Positions 1 to 7,567 of a DNA stretch of 64,000 nucleotides are shown here, in pieces. The position numbers and the translations under genes are program-made. The number at the start of each line of letters is the position of its first letter. Within the stretch, counting starts at the first letter, position 1. Below the pieces are notes generated by a model. It was not told where the DNA came from, ran no database searches, and saw only the letters and a list, made by a program, of their open reading frames with translations. Source of the DNA: an uncultured Acetatifactor sp. (GTDB lineage: Bacteria > Bacillota > Clostridia > Lachnospirales > Lachnospiraceae); assembly GCA_910578815.1 (NCBI GenBank), contig CAJTSE010000009.1, positions 1 to 64,000 of the forward strand, given 5' to 3'.

Positions 1-37
1 AGGCGAGCTGGATGTCTCGAAAGTGGACGACCTCTAA
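1..37 (+). CDS. C-terminal end of a second, convergent HsdS (partial)
   Basis: The first 37 bases on the plus strand read GELDVSKVDDL followed by TAA. A Gly-Glu-(Leu/Ile)-Asp-Val-Ser tail is how many Firmicute HsdS specificity subunits end. The frame is open to the window edge, so only the tail is visible. It converges on, and overlaps by 4 bp, the minus-strand hsdS stop. Convergent hsdS halves are the usual layout of recombinationally shuffled type I loci. Eleven residues is little to go on, but the match to the expected tail and its exact position make chance unlikely. Confidence 0.6.
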   Translation, partial: GELDVSKVDDL

Positions 38-609
38 GCCGCTAAATTATCGTTTATACTCGTATTCACTTCGATTTTGTCATCAATAGCCTTCAAAATC
101 GAAACGATCTGACTCTGCACCTCCTTCGATGGGATTACCAAACTCATACGCTTCAGATCTGCAATTGTAACATGACCTAATCCTGTGGTTTGCTTATTCG
201 TCGCAATCTGAGTGAAATGAGGCTTTAGGAACTTCAAAACATAATATAGAAAATCCTTAGTTACAAGTTCCTCGTTCGCTGTTACCTTAAAGATATGCTG
301 ATTCAGCCATCCGTCCTTCAGACGATAACGAAATACGTCTATTGATGTTTGCGGATTTCCGGACCATGAAAATAAAAGGTCATCCCACCGGATAAAGACT
401 TCCTCACCGTAATCACCCTGAGTGAAGGAAGTATTAGAATTAATCCCGTTATTCAATTCCGCAATCTTTATTACTAATCTGCCGGTCTCCGAAAAGTCTA
501 TCTTCTTAAACGCGAGACCATTCTTCCAGATGGCGAGATCAAACAAAGGGTATCTTGTTCCATCAAGTTCCGATTTTATGTTGTAAAGTGAGCTCTCATC
601 AAATTTCAT
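34..609 (-). CDS. hsdS: Type I restriction-modification specificity subunit, half-length
   Basis: The protein has one target recognition domain (roughly residues 15-160, with the Thr-Thr-Gly-Leu-Gly-His-Val segment typical of TRDs) followed by the conserved helical spacer (IVSILKAIDDKIEVNTSIND). It stops right after INDNLAA. Complete HsdS proteins are about 400 residues with two TRDs, so this 191-residue form is half size. The ATG at 609 is preferred over the TTG at 615 because AGGAG lies 9 bases upstream. It overlaps hsdM by 11 bp, which implies translational coupling. A half HsdS can dimerise to give a symmetric specificity, or be completed by inversion with the convergent fragment. No hsdR is in the window. 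Confidence 0.85.
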   Translation of the reverse strand: MKFDESSLYNIKSELDGTRYPLFDLAIWKNGLAFKKIDFSETGRLVIKIAELNNGINSNTSFTQGDYGEEVFIRWDDLLFSWSGNPQTSIDVFRYRLKDGWLNQHIFKVTANEELVTKDFLYYVLKFLKPHFTQIATNKQTTGLGHVTIADLKRMSLVIPSKEVQSQIVSILKAIDDKIEVNTSINDNLAA

Positions 610-2107
610 ACCCAATCGCTCCTAACTTCCTCCTGATCTCGTCCTCCAGTTCATGGGACTTAGCAAACATATCGGACAGCTCTGATGTCAATCTGGCCAT
701 TTTCTCCTCGAAAGGCTCGCCGTCATCTTCCTGCTCCTCGATCCCAACATAGCGTCCGGGCGTCAAAATATAATCCTGCTTCGCAATATCCTGCAAGGAA
801 GCAACAGAGCAGAAACCTTTCACATCCTCAAGTGTTCCGTTCTGGAATGCCTCGAAAGTATCTGCCAGTTTCTGAATATCTTCTTCGGTAAAGTCTCTAT
901 GCTTGCGGTCTACCATGTGGCCCATTTTGCGGGCATCAATAAAGAGTGTCTTGCCTTTCTGCTTCTTGCCCTTCGTGATGAACCACAGGGTAACCGGAAT
1001 GGTCACGCTGTAAAAGAGCTGTGTCGGCATAGCAATGATGCCCTCGATCAGATCGTCCTCTATAATCTTTTTACGGATTTCGCCTTCACCGCTTGACTGC
1101 GTAGAAAGAGCACCGTTTGCAAGTACAAGGCCGATCTTTCCGGTCGGTGCGAGATGATGGATCATATGCTGAATCCATGCATAGTTCGCGTTACCCGCAG
1201 GAGGCGTACCGTACTTCCAGCGGACATCGTCCAGCAGCTTTTCTTGGTTCCAAGGGTGATAGTTGAAAGGCGGATTTGCCAGAATGAAATCAGCCTTCAA
1301 TGTCGGATGCAGGTCATTCGTAAAGGTATCTGCCTGATAAGGGCCAAAGTCGGCGTCAATACCACGGATCGCCATGTTCATCTTGGCCATCTTCCACGTA
1401 TCCGCATTTGCTTCCTGTCCGTAAACGGAAATAGCTCCACGCTTACCGGAATGGGCCTGAATGAACTTTGCGCTTTGAACAAACATACCGCCGGAACCGC
1501 AGCAGCAATCATATACGCGGCAGTTATCAAATGGACGTAGGATTGAAACAAGCGTCTTTACTACGCTGGACGGTGTATAGAATTCGCCACCGCCGACACC
1601 TTCCTTCTCTGCGAACTGTGCGATACAGTACTCATAAGTTCGGCCCAGAAGATCTTCGCTCTCTTCTGTATCGCTCATATCAATATTATTCGTGAAGATG
1701 TCAACCACATCACCCAGTACTCGCTTGTCAAGGTCCGGGCTGGCATAGTTCTTGGGAAGAACATTCTTCAGTGTTTTATTCTCGGCTTCGATGGCTCTCA
1801 TTGCCGTATCAATAACCGTTCCGATTTCCGGAGTATGAGCAGCGGAAGCAATCGTACTCCATCTTGCTTCTTCCGGTACGAAGAATACATTCTCCATCGT
1901 ATAAGCGTCGCGGTCGTCTTCGAAACCGTCACCTTCAGCAACGAGTTCTTGATACCTCTTATCAAATGCAGCGGAAATGTAGCGCAGGAAAATGAGTCCG
2001 ATGATTACCTTCCTGTACTCTGCTGCGGGAATATGTCCCCACAGGACGCAAGCCGCATCCCATAGTTGTTTTTCAAAGCCAATGTTGGCATTGGTTTTAT
2101 CAGCCAT
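599..2107 (-). CDS. hsdM: Type I restriction-modification system, N6-adenine methyltransferase subunit
   Basis: HsdM methylates adenine in the bipartite site selected by HsdS, using S-adenosylmethionine. The N-terminal HsdM helical domain (residues 1-150) is followed by the methyltransferase core: EFYTP at 175-179, SAM motif I as DCCCGSGG at 200-207 (a common variant of DPACGSGG) and catalytic motif IV NPPF at 278-281. At 502 residues it has normal family length and looks intact. GGAGG precedes the ATG. It lies between the small HTH gene (71 bp gap) and hsdS (overlap), so the three probably form one transcript from the promoter at 2439-2467. Confidence 0.95.
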   Translation of the reverse strand: MADKTNANIGFEKQLWDAACVLWGHIPAAEYRKVIIGLIFLRYISAAFDKRYQELVAEGDGFEDDRDAYTMENVFFVPEEARWSTIASAAHTPEIGTVIDTAMRAIEAENKTLKNVLPKNYASPDLDKRVLGDVVDIFTNNIDMSDTEESEDLLGRTYEYCIAQFAEKEGVGGGEFYTPSSVVKTLVSILRPFDNCRVYDCCCGSGGMFVQSAKFIQAHSGKRGAISVYGQEANADTWKMAKMNMAIRGIDADFGPYQADTFTNDLHPTLKADFILANPPFNYHPWNQEKLLDDVRWKYGTPPAGNANYAWIQHMIHHLAPTGKIGLVLANGALSTQSSGEGEIRKKIIEDDLIEGIIAMPTQLFYSVTIPVTLWFITKGKKQKGKTLFIDARKMGHMVDRKHRDFTEEDIQKLADTFEAFQNGTLEDVKGFCSVASLQDIAKQDYILTPGRYVGIEEQEDDGEPFEEKMARLTSELSDMFAKSHELEDEIRRKLGAIGYEI

Positions 2108-2178
2108 CTGAATCTACCTCCAAGTAAACGCATGTATCCATGCTTATTCTATTCTTTCTGATGTACCAAAAAACGGAC

Positions 2179-2385
2179 TCAGTCGTCATCGACCATTTCC
2201 ATTATGTCGCTGACATCGCATTGCAAAGCCACACAGATTTTCTCTATGATCTCTGTGTTTACGTTTTCGTTTTTACCGAGCTTCGTCACGGATGCCGCAC
2301 TGATCCCAGCTACACGCTGTAAATCTTTTTTCTTCATATCTTTATCAATTAACAGCTTCCATAATTTCTTGTAACTAATGGCCAT
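2179..2385 (-). CDS. Small Cro/CI-type HTH regulator of the hsd operon
   Basis: This 68-residue protein is almost entirely one helix-turn-helix domain of the YozG/HTH_26 type: a KKKDLQRVAGISAASVTKL recognition region, then a second helical pair ending in DVSDIMEMVDDD. The ATG at 2385 is chosen because GGAGG lies 7 bases upstream. An upstream in-frame extension adds residues with no ribosome site. It is the first gene of the hsd transcript and sits opposite the kinase/GNAT/ASCH operon across a bidirectional promoter region, so it may control both. Timing of methyltransferase expression is the usual role for such C-protein-like regulators, but that is inference here. Confidence 0.85.
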   Translation of the reverse strand: MAISYKKLWKLLIDKDMKKKDLQRVAGISAASVTKLGKNENVNTEIIEKICVALQCDVSDIMEMVDDD

Positions 2386-2438
2386 GTGCCAACCTCCATT
2401 TTCTGTCAAAATGTCTACACATAAACTCCGACTTGCTT

Positions 2439-2467
2439 ATTATATCACGTTCCTCATCAAATTTCAA
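2439..2467 (-). promoter_or_regulatory. Sigma-A promoter of the HTH-hsdM-hsdS operon
   Basis: On the minus strand TTGAAA (2462-2467) and TATAAT (2439-2444) are separated by exactly 17 bases and point at the small HTH gene. The match is five of six at -35 and perfect at -10. Confidence 0.8.
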
Positions 2468-2475
2468 GATTTTCT

Positions 2476-2489
2476 CCTGCGATTGCAGG
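2476..2489. promoter_or_regulatory. Inverted repeat midway between divergent promoters
   Basis: CCTGC-GATT-GCAGG is a perfect 5-bp-arm palindrome lying between the two outward -35 boxes. Its position suits an operator for the small HTH regulator acting on both operons. No binding evidence is available from sequence alone. Confidence 0.4.
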
Positions 2490-2507
2490 ATTGTTTTTCG
2501 TTTTCTC

Positions 2508-2536
2508 TTGAATTTTACACTCCTATCTGCTATAAT
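2508..2536 (+). promoter_or_regulatory. Sigma-A promoter of the kinase-GNAT-ASCH operon
   Basis: TTGAAT (2508-2513), a 17-base spacer, then a perfect TATAAT (2531-2536). The expected start near 2543 is about 45 bp before the first ATG. It diverges from the hsd promoter. Confidence 0.8.
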
Positions 2537-2589
2537 AACAAAGACGGCTGGTTTCTCAGCCGATTTTGCACTAAGGAGGCGTGTCGTTC

Positions 2590-3105
2590 ATGATCTTTAT
2601 AAGCGGTGTCCACGGCGTGGGAAAGTCCTACTTCTGCGATATGGTTAAAACGGAAACTGGCATAGTGTCATACTCCGCCAGTACGTTGATAACGCAGAAG
2701 AAGCATTCCGGATTTTCCAAGGACAAGCTCATACCTGATATCGACGACAACCAGCAATACCTCCTTCAGGCAGTCAGTGAGTTAAGAGACTCTGGGGAAA
2801 ACTTTATTCTGGATGGGCACTTCTGCTTATTGAATGCGTCCGGAGATATTACTCGGATTCCATATGACACCTTCACTGCCCTGAAACCGGAGGCGATTAT
2901 CTTGTTGATGGAGAGGTCCGAGGTTATTGCTGACCGACGTAAGAAACGCGACGGGATTGAAGCCTCTGTTCAAGTCATTGAGGATTTTCAACAGGAAGAA
3001 TGCGCCTACGCAAAAGAAGTCGCTGCTGATATCGGCGCGAGGCTCTTTATCTCTGGTGGTTCTGGAGACCTTGCGAGGGCAATTGATTTTATAAAGTCAC
3101 TTTAA
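2590..3105 (+). CDS. P-loop kinase-like ATPase (AAA_18/adenylate-kinase fold)
   Basis: A 171-residue protein with Walker A GVHGVGKS at residues 6-13, a Walker-B-like FILDGHFC strand and a lid-type arginine cluster DRRKKRDG. This arrangement fits small nucleoside/nucleotide kinases and related phosphotransferases rather than helicase-type AAA proteins. The ATG at 2590 is preferred to the GTG at 2581 because AAGGAGG ends only one base before the GTG but 10 bases before the ATG. It is first in an operon with a GNAT-PUA protein and an ASCH protein. The substrate is unknown; a nucleoside, nucleotide or RNA end would fit the partners. Confidence 0.8.
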   Translation: MIFISGVHGVGKSYFCDMVKTETGIVSYSASTLITQKKHSGFSKDKLIPDIDDNQQYLLQAVSELRDSGENFILDGHFCLLNASGDITRIPYDTFTALKPEAIILLMERSEVIADRRKKRDGIEASVQVIEDFQQEECAYAKEVAADIGARLFISGGSGDLARAIDFIKSL

Positions 3106-3118
3106 GGAGGAGCTGTTT

Positions 3119-4222
3119 ATGGCGGGCAATTTTTCTCTCAAAAAATTCAGTGATATTGACCTAAACGATCCCTTCTTTGATTCTTTGAAGGCAGACTACC
3201 CGGTAGGCGGCAAAGTAAAGCCATTTGAGGTATGGTTCCCTGAAAAAGCTCAGGAAGGTCGCACCGCCTTAGTATTCGATGACGAAAACGGTCTCGGTGC
3301 CTTTGTATGCATAAAAGATGAGACCGAGAATATTGTTCTCACTGATTCTACTTTGCCCAAAAAGACTCGTTGTAAAATCACTACTATCAAGATTGCAGAG
3401 CGTTTTCGCGGTCAACGTCTTGGTGAAGGTGCAATTGGTCTTGTCCTTTGGAAGTGGAAGGATCTGGGCTGGGAAGATATCTACGTAACCATATTTGATA
3501 AGCATGACCTTCTGATCGCCCAGCTCACCAAGTTTGGATTCATCAAGGTTGGATATAACCCGAATGGCGAAGGAGTATATCTCCGCAGCCGCAGCGACGT
3601 GGACTATAGCAATCCATACAAGTCATTTCCATTTATCAATCCGGACTTTAAAAATGCAGGATATCTGTGCGTAAATGATTTTTATCACGATACCCTCTTC
3701 CCATATTCTGAGCTGAAGAATACCCTACAGACTTCCGTTGCTCTGAATGTAAGGAATGGACTCAGCAAAATCTATGTTGGAGCGCAGTACACAGTGCCAC
3801 CATATAAAGTTGGTGAACCGATCTTCATATATCGGATTCATAATGGAGCGGGAACTAAGCGTTACAAATCCTGCTTGACCTCATTCTGCATAGTGACTAA
3901 CGTTATAGCCGTAAAACGGAGCGGAACTCATCTCATGACGTTCGACGAGCTTCTCACCAAGATCGGCAATAAGTCTGTTTACGATGAAAGCGAGCTCCAG
4001 ACAAAATATAATAACGATAAGAATATGTTCGTCGTGGAGATGCTTTATTACGGCTATTTTGGCGAAGGCCATAATATCAATATGGACACCCTCGAAACTA
4101 AAGGCTACTGGAGCAGCAGCCACGGAGGGATATACCCGGCATTGATCAGGCTTACCCCCGACGAATTCAAAGAAATAATACGGGAGGGCAACGTCGATGT
4201 CGACAATGTTATTATCGATTAA
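3119..4222 (+). CDS. GNAT acetyltransferase fused to a PUA/ASCH-like C-terminal domain
   Basis: Residues about 10-160 form a GNAT fold: the acetyl-CoA pyrophosphate loop is visible as RGQRLGEG near residue 100, followed by the helix and a terminal KFGFIKVGYN strand. Residues about 220-367 contain a segment around KVGEPIFIYRI resembling the PUA/EVE/ASCH beta-barrel that reads modified bases or RNA. AAGGAGG precedes the ATG. It starts 13 bp after the kinase and overlaps the ASCH gene by 26 bp. By family knowledge GNATs acetylate amines; the barrel suggests a nucleic acid or nucleotide target, but that is inference. The C-terminal domain call is less certain than the GNAT call. Confidence 0.75.
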   Translation: MAGNFSLKKFSDIDLNDPFFDSLKADYPVGGKVKPFEVWFPEKAQEGRTALVFDDENGLGAFVCIKDETENIVLTDSTLPKKTRCKITTIKIAERFRGQRLGEGAIGLVLWKWKDLGWEDIYVTIFDKHDLLIAQLTKFGFIKVGYNPNGEGVYLRSRSDVDYSNPYKSFPFINPDFKNAGYLCVNDFYHDTLFPYSELKNTLQTSVALNVRNGLSKIYVGAQYTVPPYKVGEPIFIYRIHNGAGTKRYKSCLTSFCIVTNVIAVKRSGTHLMTFDELLTKIGNKSVYDESELQTKYNNDKNMFVVEMLYYGYFGEGHNINMDTLETKGYWSSSHGGIYPALIRLTPDEFKEIIREGNVDVDNVIID

Positions 4223-4568
4223 ACCTAAATATGCCAAGGTAATACTGGAAGGCAAGAAACAATACGAATTTCGGAAGAACAAACCCAAAGACGGCGTTAC
4301 ACGCATCATCTTTTATGCCTCGTCTCCTCAGAAGCAGGTGGTTGGTGAAGCTACCATAGATGATATTTTGGAGGGCACCCCAAAAGAGATATGGGAAATT
4401 GCAAAGACAGCAGCAGGCATAACAAAAAAATTCTACTTCTCCTACTATGCGGGAAAGAATAAAGCCATTGCTTACAAGCTCAAAGACGTAATAATATACG
4501 AAACTCCTAAAGAACTCTCCGATTATGGAATCAGTCAGGCCCCACAGTCATTTGTATATCTGGATTAG
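4197..4568 (+). CDS. Small ASCH-domain protein
   Basis: The 123-residue protein begins with the ASCH signature (LLSIKPKYAKVILEGKKQYE then FRK) and continues with the second strand block IIFYASSPQKQVVGEA typical of the family. ASCH domains have a PUA-like barrel; some members bind RNA, and E. coli YqfB hydrolyses N4-acetylcytidine. The ATG at 4197 has GGGAGG 9 bases upstream. It is the last gene of the operon and is followed by a terminator. Pairing an acetyltransferase with an ASCH protein invites the idea of opposing activities on an acetylated base, which is untested speculation. Confidence 0.85.
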   Translation: MSTMLLSIKPKYAKVILEGKKQYEFRKNKPKDGVTRIIFYASSPQKQVVGEATIDDILEGTPKEIWEIAKTAAGITKKFYFSYYAGKNKAIAYKLKDVIIYETPKELSDYGISQAPQSFVYLD

Positions 4569-4575
4569 TTCAGGA

Positions 4576-4610
4576 GCCACGTTGTGAAAAGCAGCGTGGC
4601 TTTTTTCTTT
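4576..4610 (+). terminator. Rho-independent terminator after the ASCH gene
   Basis: Stem GCCACGTTG/CAGCGTGGC (one G-U pair) with loop TGAAAAG, followed by TTTTTTCTTTT. It closes the kinase-GNAT-ASCH operon. Confidence 0.9.
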
Positions 4611-4617
4611 TACCCTC

Positions 4618-4646
4618 TTGACAATTCCACATTTTCTCGCTATACT
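4618..4646 (+). promoter_or_regulatory. Consensus sigma-A promoter for the XRE regulator
   Basis: Perfect TTGACA (4618-4623), 17-base spacer, TATACT (4641-4646). It drives the HTH/ImmA pair. Confidence 0.9.
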
Positions 4647-4655
4647 ATTAAGCGG

Positions 4656-4673
4656 ATTAGCAAAGTCGCTAAT
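4656..4673 (+). promoter_or_regulatory. Probable operator of the XRE regulator
   Basis: Perfect inverted repeat ATTAGC-AAAGTC-GCTAAT starting 10 bases after the -10 box, so it covers the expected transcription start. This is the classic position for autorepression by a Cro/CI-like protein. Confidence 0.7.
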
Positions 4674-4696
4674 TGACGAAGAAAGGAGTTTTTACT

Positions 4697-5080
4697 ATGA
4701 CAGGCGATTTTGGAAAATTCATCAACGAGAAGAGGCTCGGACGTGCTTCTGACGGCGGCGATATCCTTCTTAAGGATATTGCTCAGGCGATGGGAACTAC
4801 TGCTACCTATCTCTCCGACATCATCAAAGGTAGGCGAAATCCTCCGGAAATGAGCATGCTACTAAAAATAGCTGATGTGCTCCACCTAACGGATGAGGAA
4901 CGCGCAGAGATGTTCGATCTCGCTGGCCGTGAAAGAAATGAAGCTGCGCCGGATCTTCCTGAGTACATTATGGACGAGAACATCCCTCATGTTCGTGCCG
5001 CCCTCCGTAAAGCCAGTGATAAGAAGCTCGGTGATGACTTCTGGCAGCGTGTTCTGGAAGAAATTGAGAAGAAAGGATAA
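4697..5080 (+). CDS. Cro/CI-type HTH regulator paired with an ImmA-like gene
   Basis: 127 residues. The HTH domain occupies residues 1-70 (LLKDIAQAMGTTATYLSDII and the following GRRNPP), then a short acidic linker and a C-terminal helix likely used for dimerisation or partner contact. ATG 4697 is preferred to TTG 4673 because AAAGGAG sits 8 bases before it. The next gene starts 2 bp downstream and encodes an ImmA/IrrE-type peptidase fragment. In mobile elements such pairs form an anti-repressor circuit in which ImmA cleaves the HTH repressor; here the peptidase is truncated, so the repressor may be locked on. Confidence 0.88.
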   Translation: MTGDFGKFINEKRLGRASDGGDILLKDIAQAMGTTATYLSDIIKGRRNPPEMSMLLKIADVLHLTDEERAEMFDLAGRERNEAAPDLPEYIMDENIPHVRAALRKASDKKLGDDFWQRVLEEIEKKG

Positions 5081-5082
5081 GT

Positions 5083-6252
5083 ATGACCAAAGAAGCATAT
5101 CTCAGCTCCCTTGTCCCTCGAATGTATAAATCTGAATTCGACGTCAAGGCAGCAGAAATCTTAGCGGAACACTGTCCGGAGGCACTCGAAAAGCCGATGC
5201 CCGTTCCTATCGAAGAGATTGCAAGAGATAAACTACATTTGCTCATCAAGGAGTTTCACCTATCCGAGGACCTCAGCATTCTCGGTCAGATGTGCTTCAC
5301 CGATGGGCTTGTTGAAATCTACGATCCTTCTGAGGATGAATATCGGGAAGTGTTCGTCAAGGCAAAGACCATGATCATTGATCCGGACACCTATCTGAAG
5401 CGTAACTTTGGCAGCCGCCGTAATACCGTAGCACACGAATGCGTCCACTGGATCTACCACCGCAACCGAAAGCTCTTTGATGTTATGACCAAGGGCTCCG
5501 GCGACGCACGAATGCAGCCGCTGTATTTTCTGATCACCACTGCCGGTACGGATACGAAATCCATCTGCTATGAAACGCACCAAAAGGCACAGGATATTCT
5601 GGCCGGACGCAAGATCGATCCGACCTTCTATCCTGTGATATACGGCGCGGATGAAAATGACGACTGGACAGACCCGAAGGTGTGGAAAAAAGCAAACCCC
5701 TCTCTCGGCATTACGGTCGGCATCGACAAAGTAAAGGCCGCCTGTGAATCGGCAAAGCAGAATCCCGCCGAGGAGAATTCCTTCCGGCAGCTCAGGCTCA
5801 ATCAATGGGTAAAGCAGGCTGTCAGGTGGATGCCGATGGACAAGTGGGATAAATGCTCCTTTGCCGTAAACGAAGATGATCTGGAGGGCCGCGTTTGTTA
5901 TGGTGGTCTGGACCTGTCCTCCACTACGGATATCACAGCCTTTGTGCTGGTATTTCCACCGGAGGATGAAACGGATAAATATGTGATCCTGCCGTACTTC
6001 TGGATACCGGAAGAACAGCTCGACCTGCGAGTCCGGCGCGATCATGTTCCATACGATGTGTGGGAGCGTCAGGGCTTTTTGCAAACCACCGAGGGCAACG
6101 TGGTCCACTACGGCTACATTGAGAAATTCATCGAACGTCTGGGTGAACGCTTCAACATCCGTGAGATTGCCTTTGACCGCTGGGGAGCTGTCCAGATGGT
6201 ACAAAACCTCGAAGGCATGCCATGCCGGAAATATCGACATGGTCATCACTAA
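5083..6252 (+). pseudogene. Chimeric reading frame: truncated ImmA/IrrE peptidase joined to terminase large-subunit fragment
   Basis: Residues 1 to about 127 are an ImmA/IrrE metallopeptidase with the zinc site HECVH at 118-122, but the chain leaves the family immediately after. From about residue 131 to 379 it reads as a phage HK97-type terminase large subunit (ITTAGTDTKSICYETHQKAQ, DDWTDPKVWKKANPSLGIT, WVKQAVRWMPMDKWDKC, GGLDLSSTTDITAF), lacking the N-terminal Walker ATPase part and the end of the nuclease. The last ten residues run into serine-recombinase DNA in the wrong frame. The joints are near 5458-5476 and 6213-6222. The frame stays open across the first joint, so a fusion protein could be made, but no known function is expected. 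Confidence 0.85.
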
Positions 6253-7513
6253 GTCGATCAGCCGGTTTGCCCGTAACACGCTGGACTGCCTGAAGTACAT
6301 CCGAGAACTGAAGGACCTGAACATTCCGGTTTTCTTTGAAAAAGAGTCCATCAACACAATGGATTCCAAGGGCGAGGTGCTTTTAACCATCATGGCGTCC
6401 CTCGCGCAGCAGGAAAGTCAGAGCCTCTCGCAGAACGTGAAGCTCGGCATCCAGTACTGCTACCAGCAAGGCAAGGTGCAGGTCAACCACAACAGATTCC
6501 TCGGCTACACCAAAGACGCTGACGGCAACCTTGTCATTGATCCGGAGCAGGCCGAAATCGTCCGGCGCATCTACCGGGAATACCTGCAGGGCCTGAGCAT
6601 GGATAAGATCGCTGCTGGGCTTGAGGCAGATGGCATTCTCACCGGCGCGGGCAAGACAAAATGGCACACCAGCACCATCAACAAGATTCTCCGGAACGAA
6701 AAGTACATCGGTGACGCGCTCCTGCAAAAGACTTACACCACGGACTTCCTAACAAAGAAGCGCATCAAAAACAACGGCACCGTTCCGCAGTACTACGTGG
6801 AAGGCGACCACGAGGCCATCATTCCGAAAGACATCTTCCTGCTGGTGCAAGAGGAGCTGGTCCGCAGGCGCGTGGTCCACACCAGCGACAACGGTAAACG
6901 GCGCTGCTACTCCTGCAAGCACTGTTTCGCGCAGATCGTTTTCTGTGGCGAGTGCGGCGAGTTTTACCGGCGTGTCCACTGGAACAACCGAGGCTGCAAG
7001 TCCATCGTCTGGCGGTGCTGCAGCCGCTTGGAAGCCACCGGCCACGCCTGCCACAGCCGGACGGTTAATGAAACACTTCTGGAGCAGGTGGTAATCGATG
7101 CCATCAACCGGGTGCTCTGCCAGAAGGACAATTTCCTGCAAACGCTACAGGCGAACATCGCCACGGTAGTCCTGCAGGGTGATGCCCTCTCACCAGAGGT
7201 TATAGACGAGCGGATGAACAAGCTGCAAAAGGAGCTCCTGAAGAAGGTCAACCAAAAAGACGACTACGACGCCATCGCGGATGAGATTCTCCGGCTCCGG
7301 GAGCAGAGCAGGCCGGCCGAGGTGGACAGCGTAATCAAGGATGAACAGATGAAGCAGATCCGGGACCTACAGGATTTCGTCAAAGGCCAGCCCGCCACCA
7401 TCACGGAATTTGATGAGGCACTGGTCAGCCGCCTGATTGAGAAGATCACCGTTTTCGAGGATCACTTCACAGTAGACTTCAAGTCTGGAATTACAATTGA
7501 TATTGAAGCATAA
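6217..7513 (+). pseudogene. Large serine recombinase lacking its N-terminal catalytic region
   Basis: Homology begins at ACHAGNIDMVITKSISRFA, the middle of the resolvase catalytic domain; the first 65-75 residues, including the nucleophilic serine, are absent. What follows is complete: the SQSLSQNVKLGI helix, recombinase domain (GYTKDADGNLVIDPEQAE to QEELVRRR), zinc ribbon with CGEC and a later CC pair, and a C-terminal coiled coil. No ribosome site precedes the first in-frame ATG (6239). Intact members are about 500-550 residues; about 430 remain. Such recombinases insert and excise prophages and ICEs. With the terminase scar upstream, this looks like a dead element end. Confidence 0.9.
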
Positions 7514-7562
7514 GAAAAGGCTCCCCGCCGCCGATGATGGCAGTGTGGGAGCCTTGGTGTGT
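7513..7562. terminator. Bidirectional terminator between convergent genes
   Basis: Perfect 9-bp stem AAGGCTCCC (7517-7525) / GGGAGCCTT (7547-7555). On the minus strand it is followed by TTTTCTT and so ends the GyrI-like gene. On the plus strand the T-tract is weaker. Confidence 0.8.
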
Positions 7563-7567
7563 CTTTC

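Noticed and set aside
5260..6393. 377-codon minus-strand frame across the terminase fragment
   Set aside because: Antisense to the TerL-derived sequence, with no start signal or motif.
6217..7513. Serine recombinase as the possible invertase for the hsdS locus
   Set aside because: The catalytic serine region is missing, and it belongs to the large integrase group rather than to invertases.
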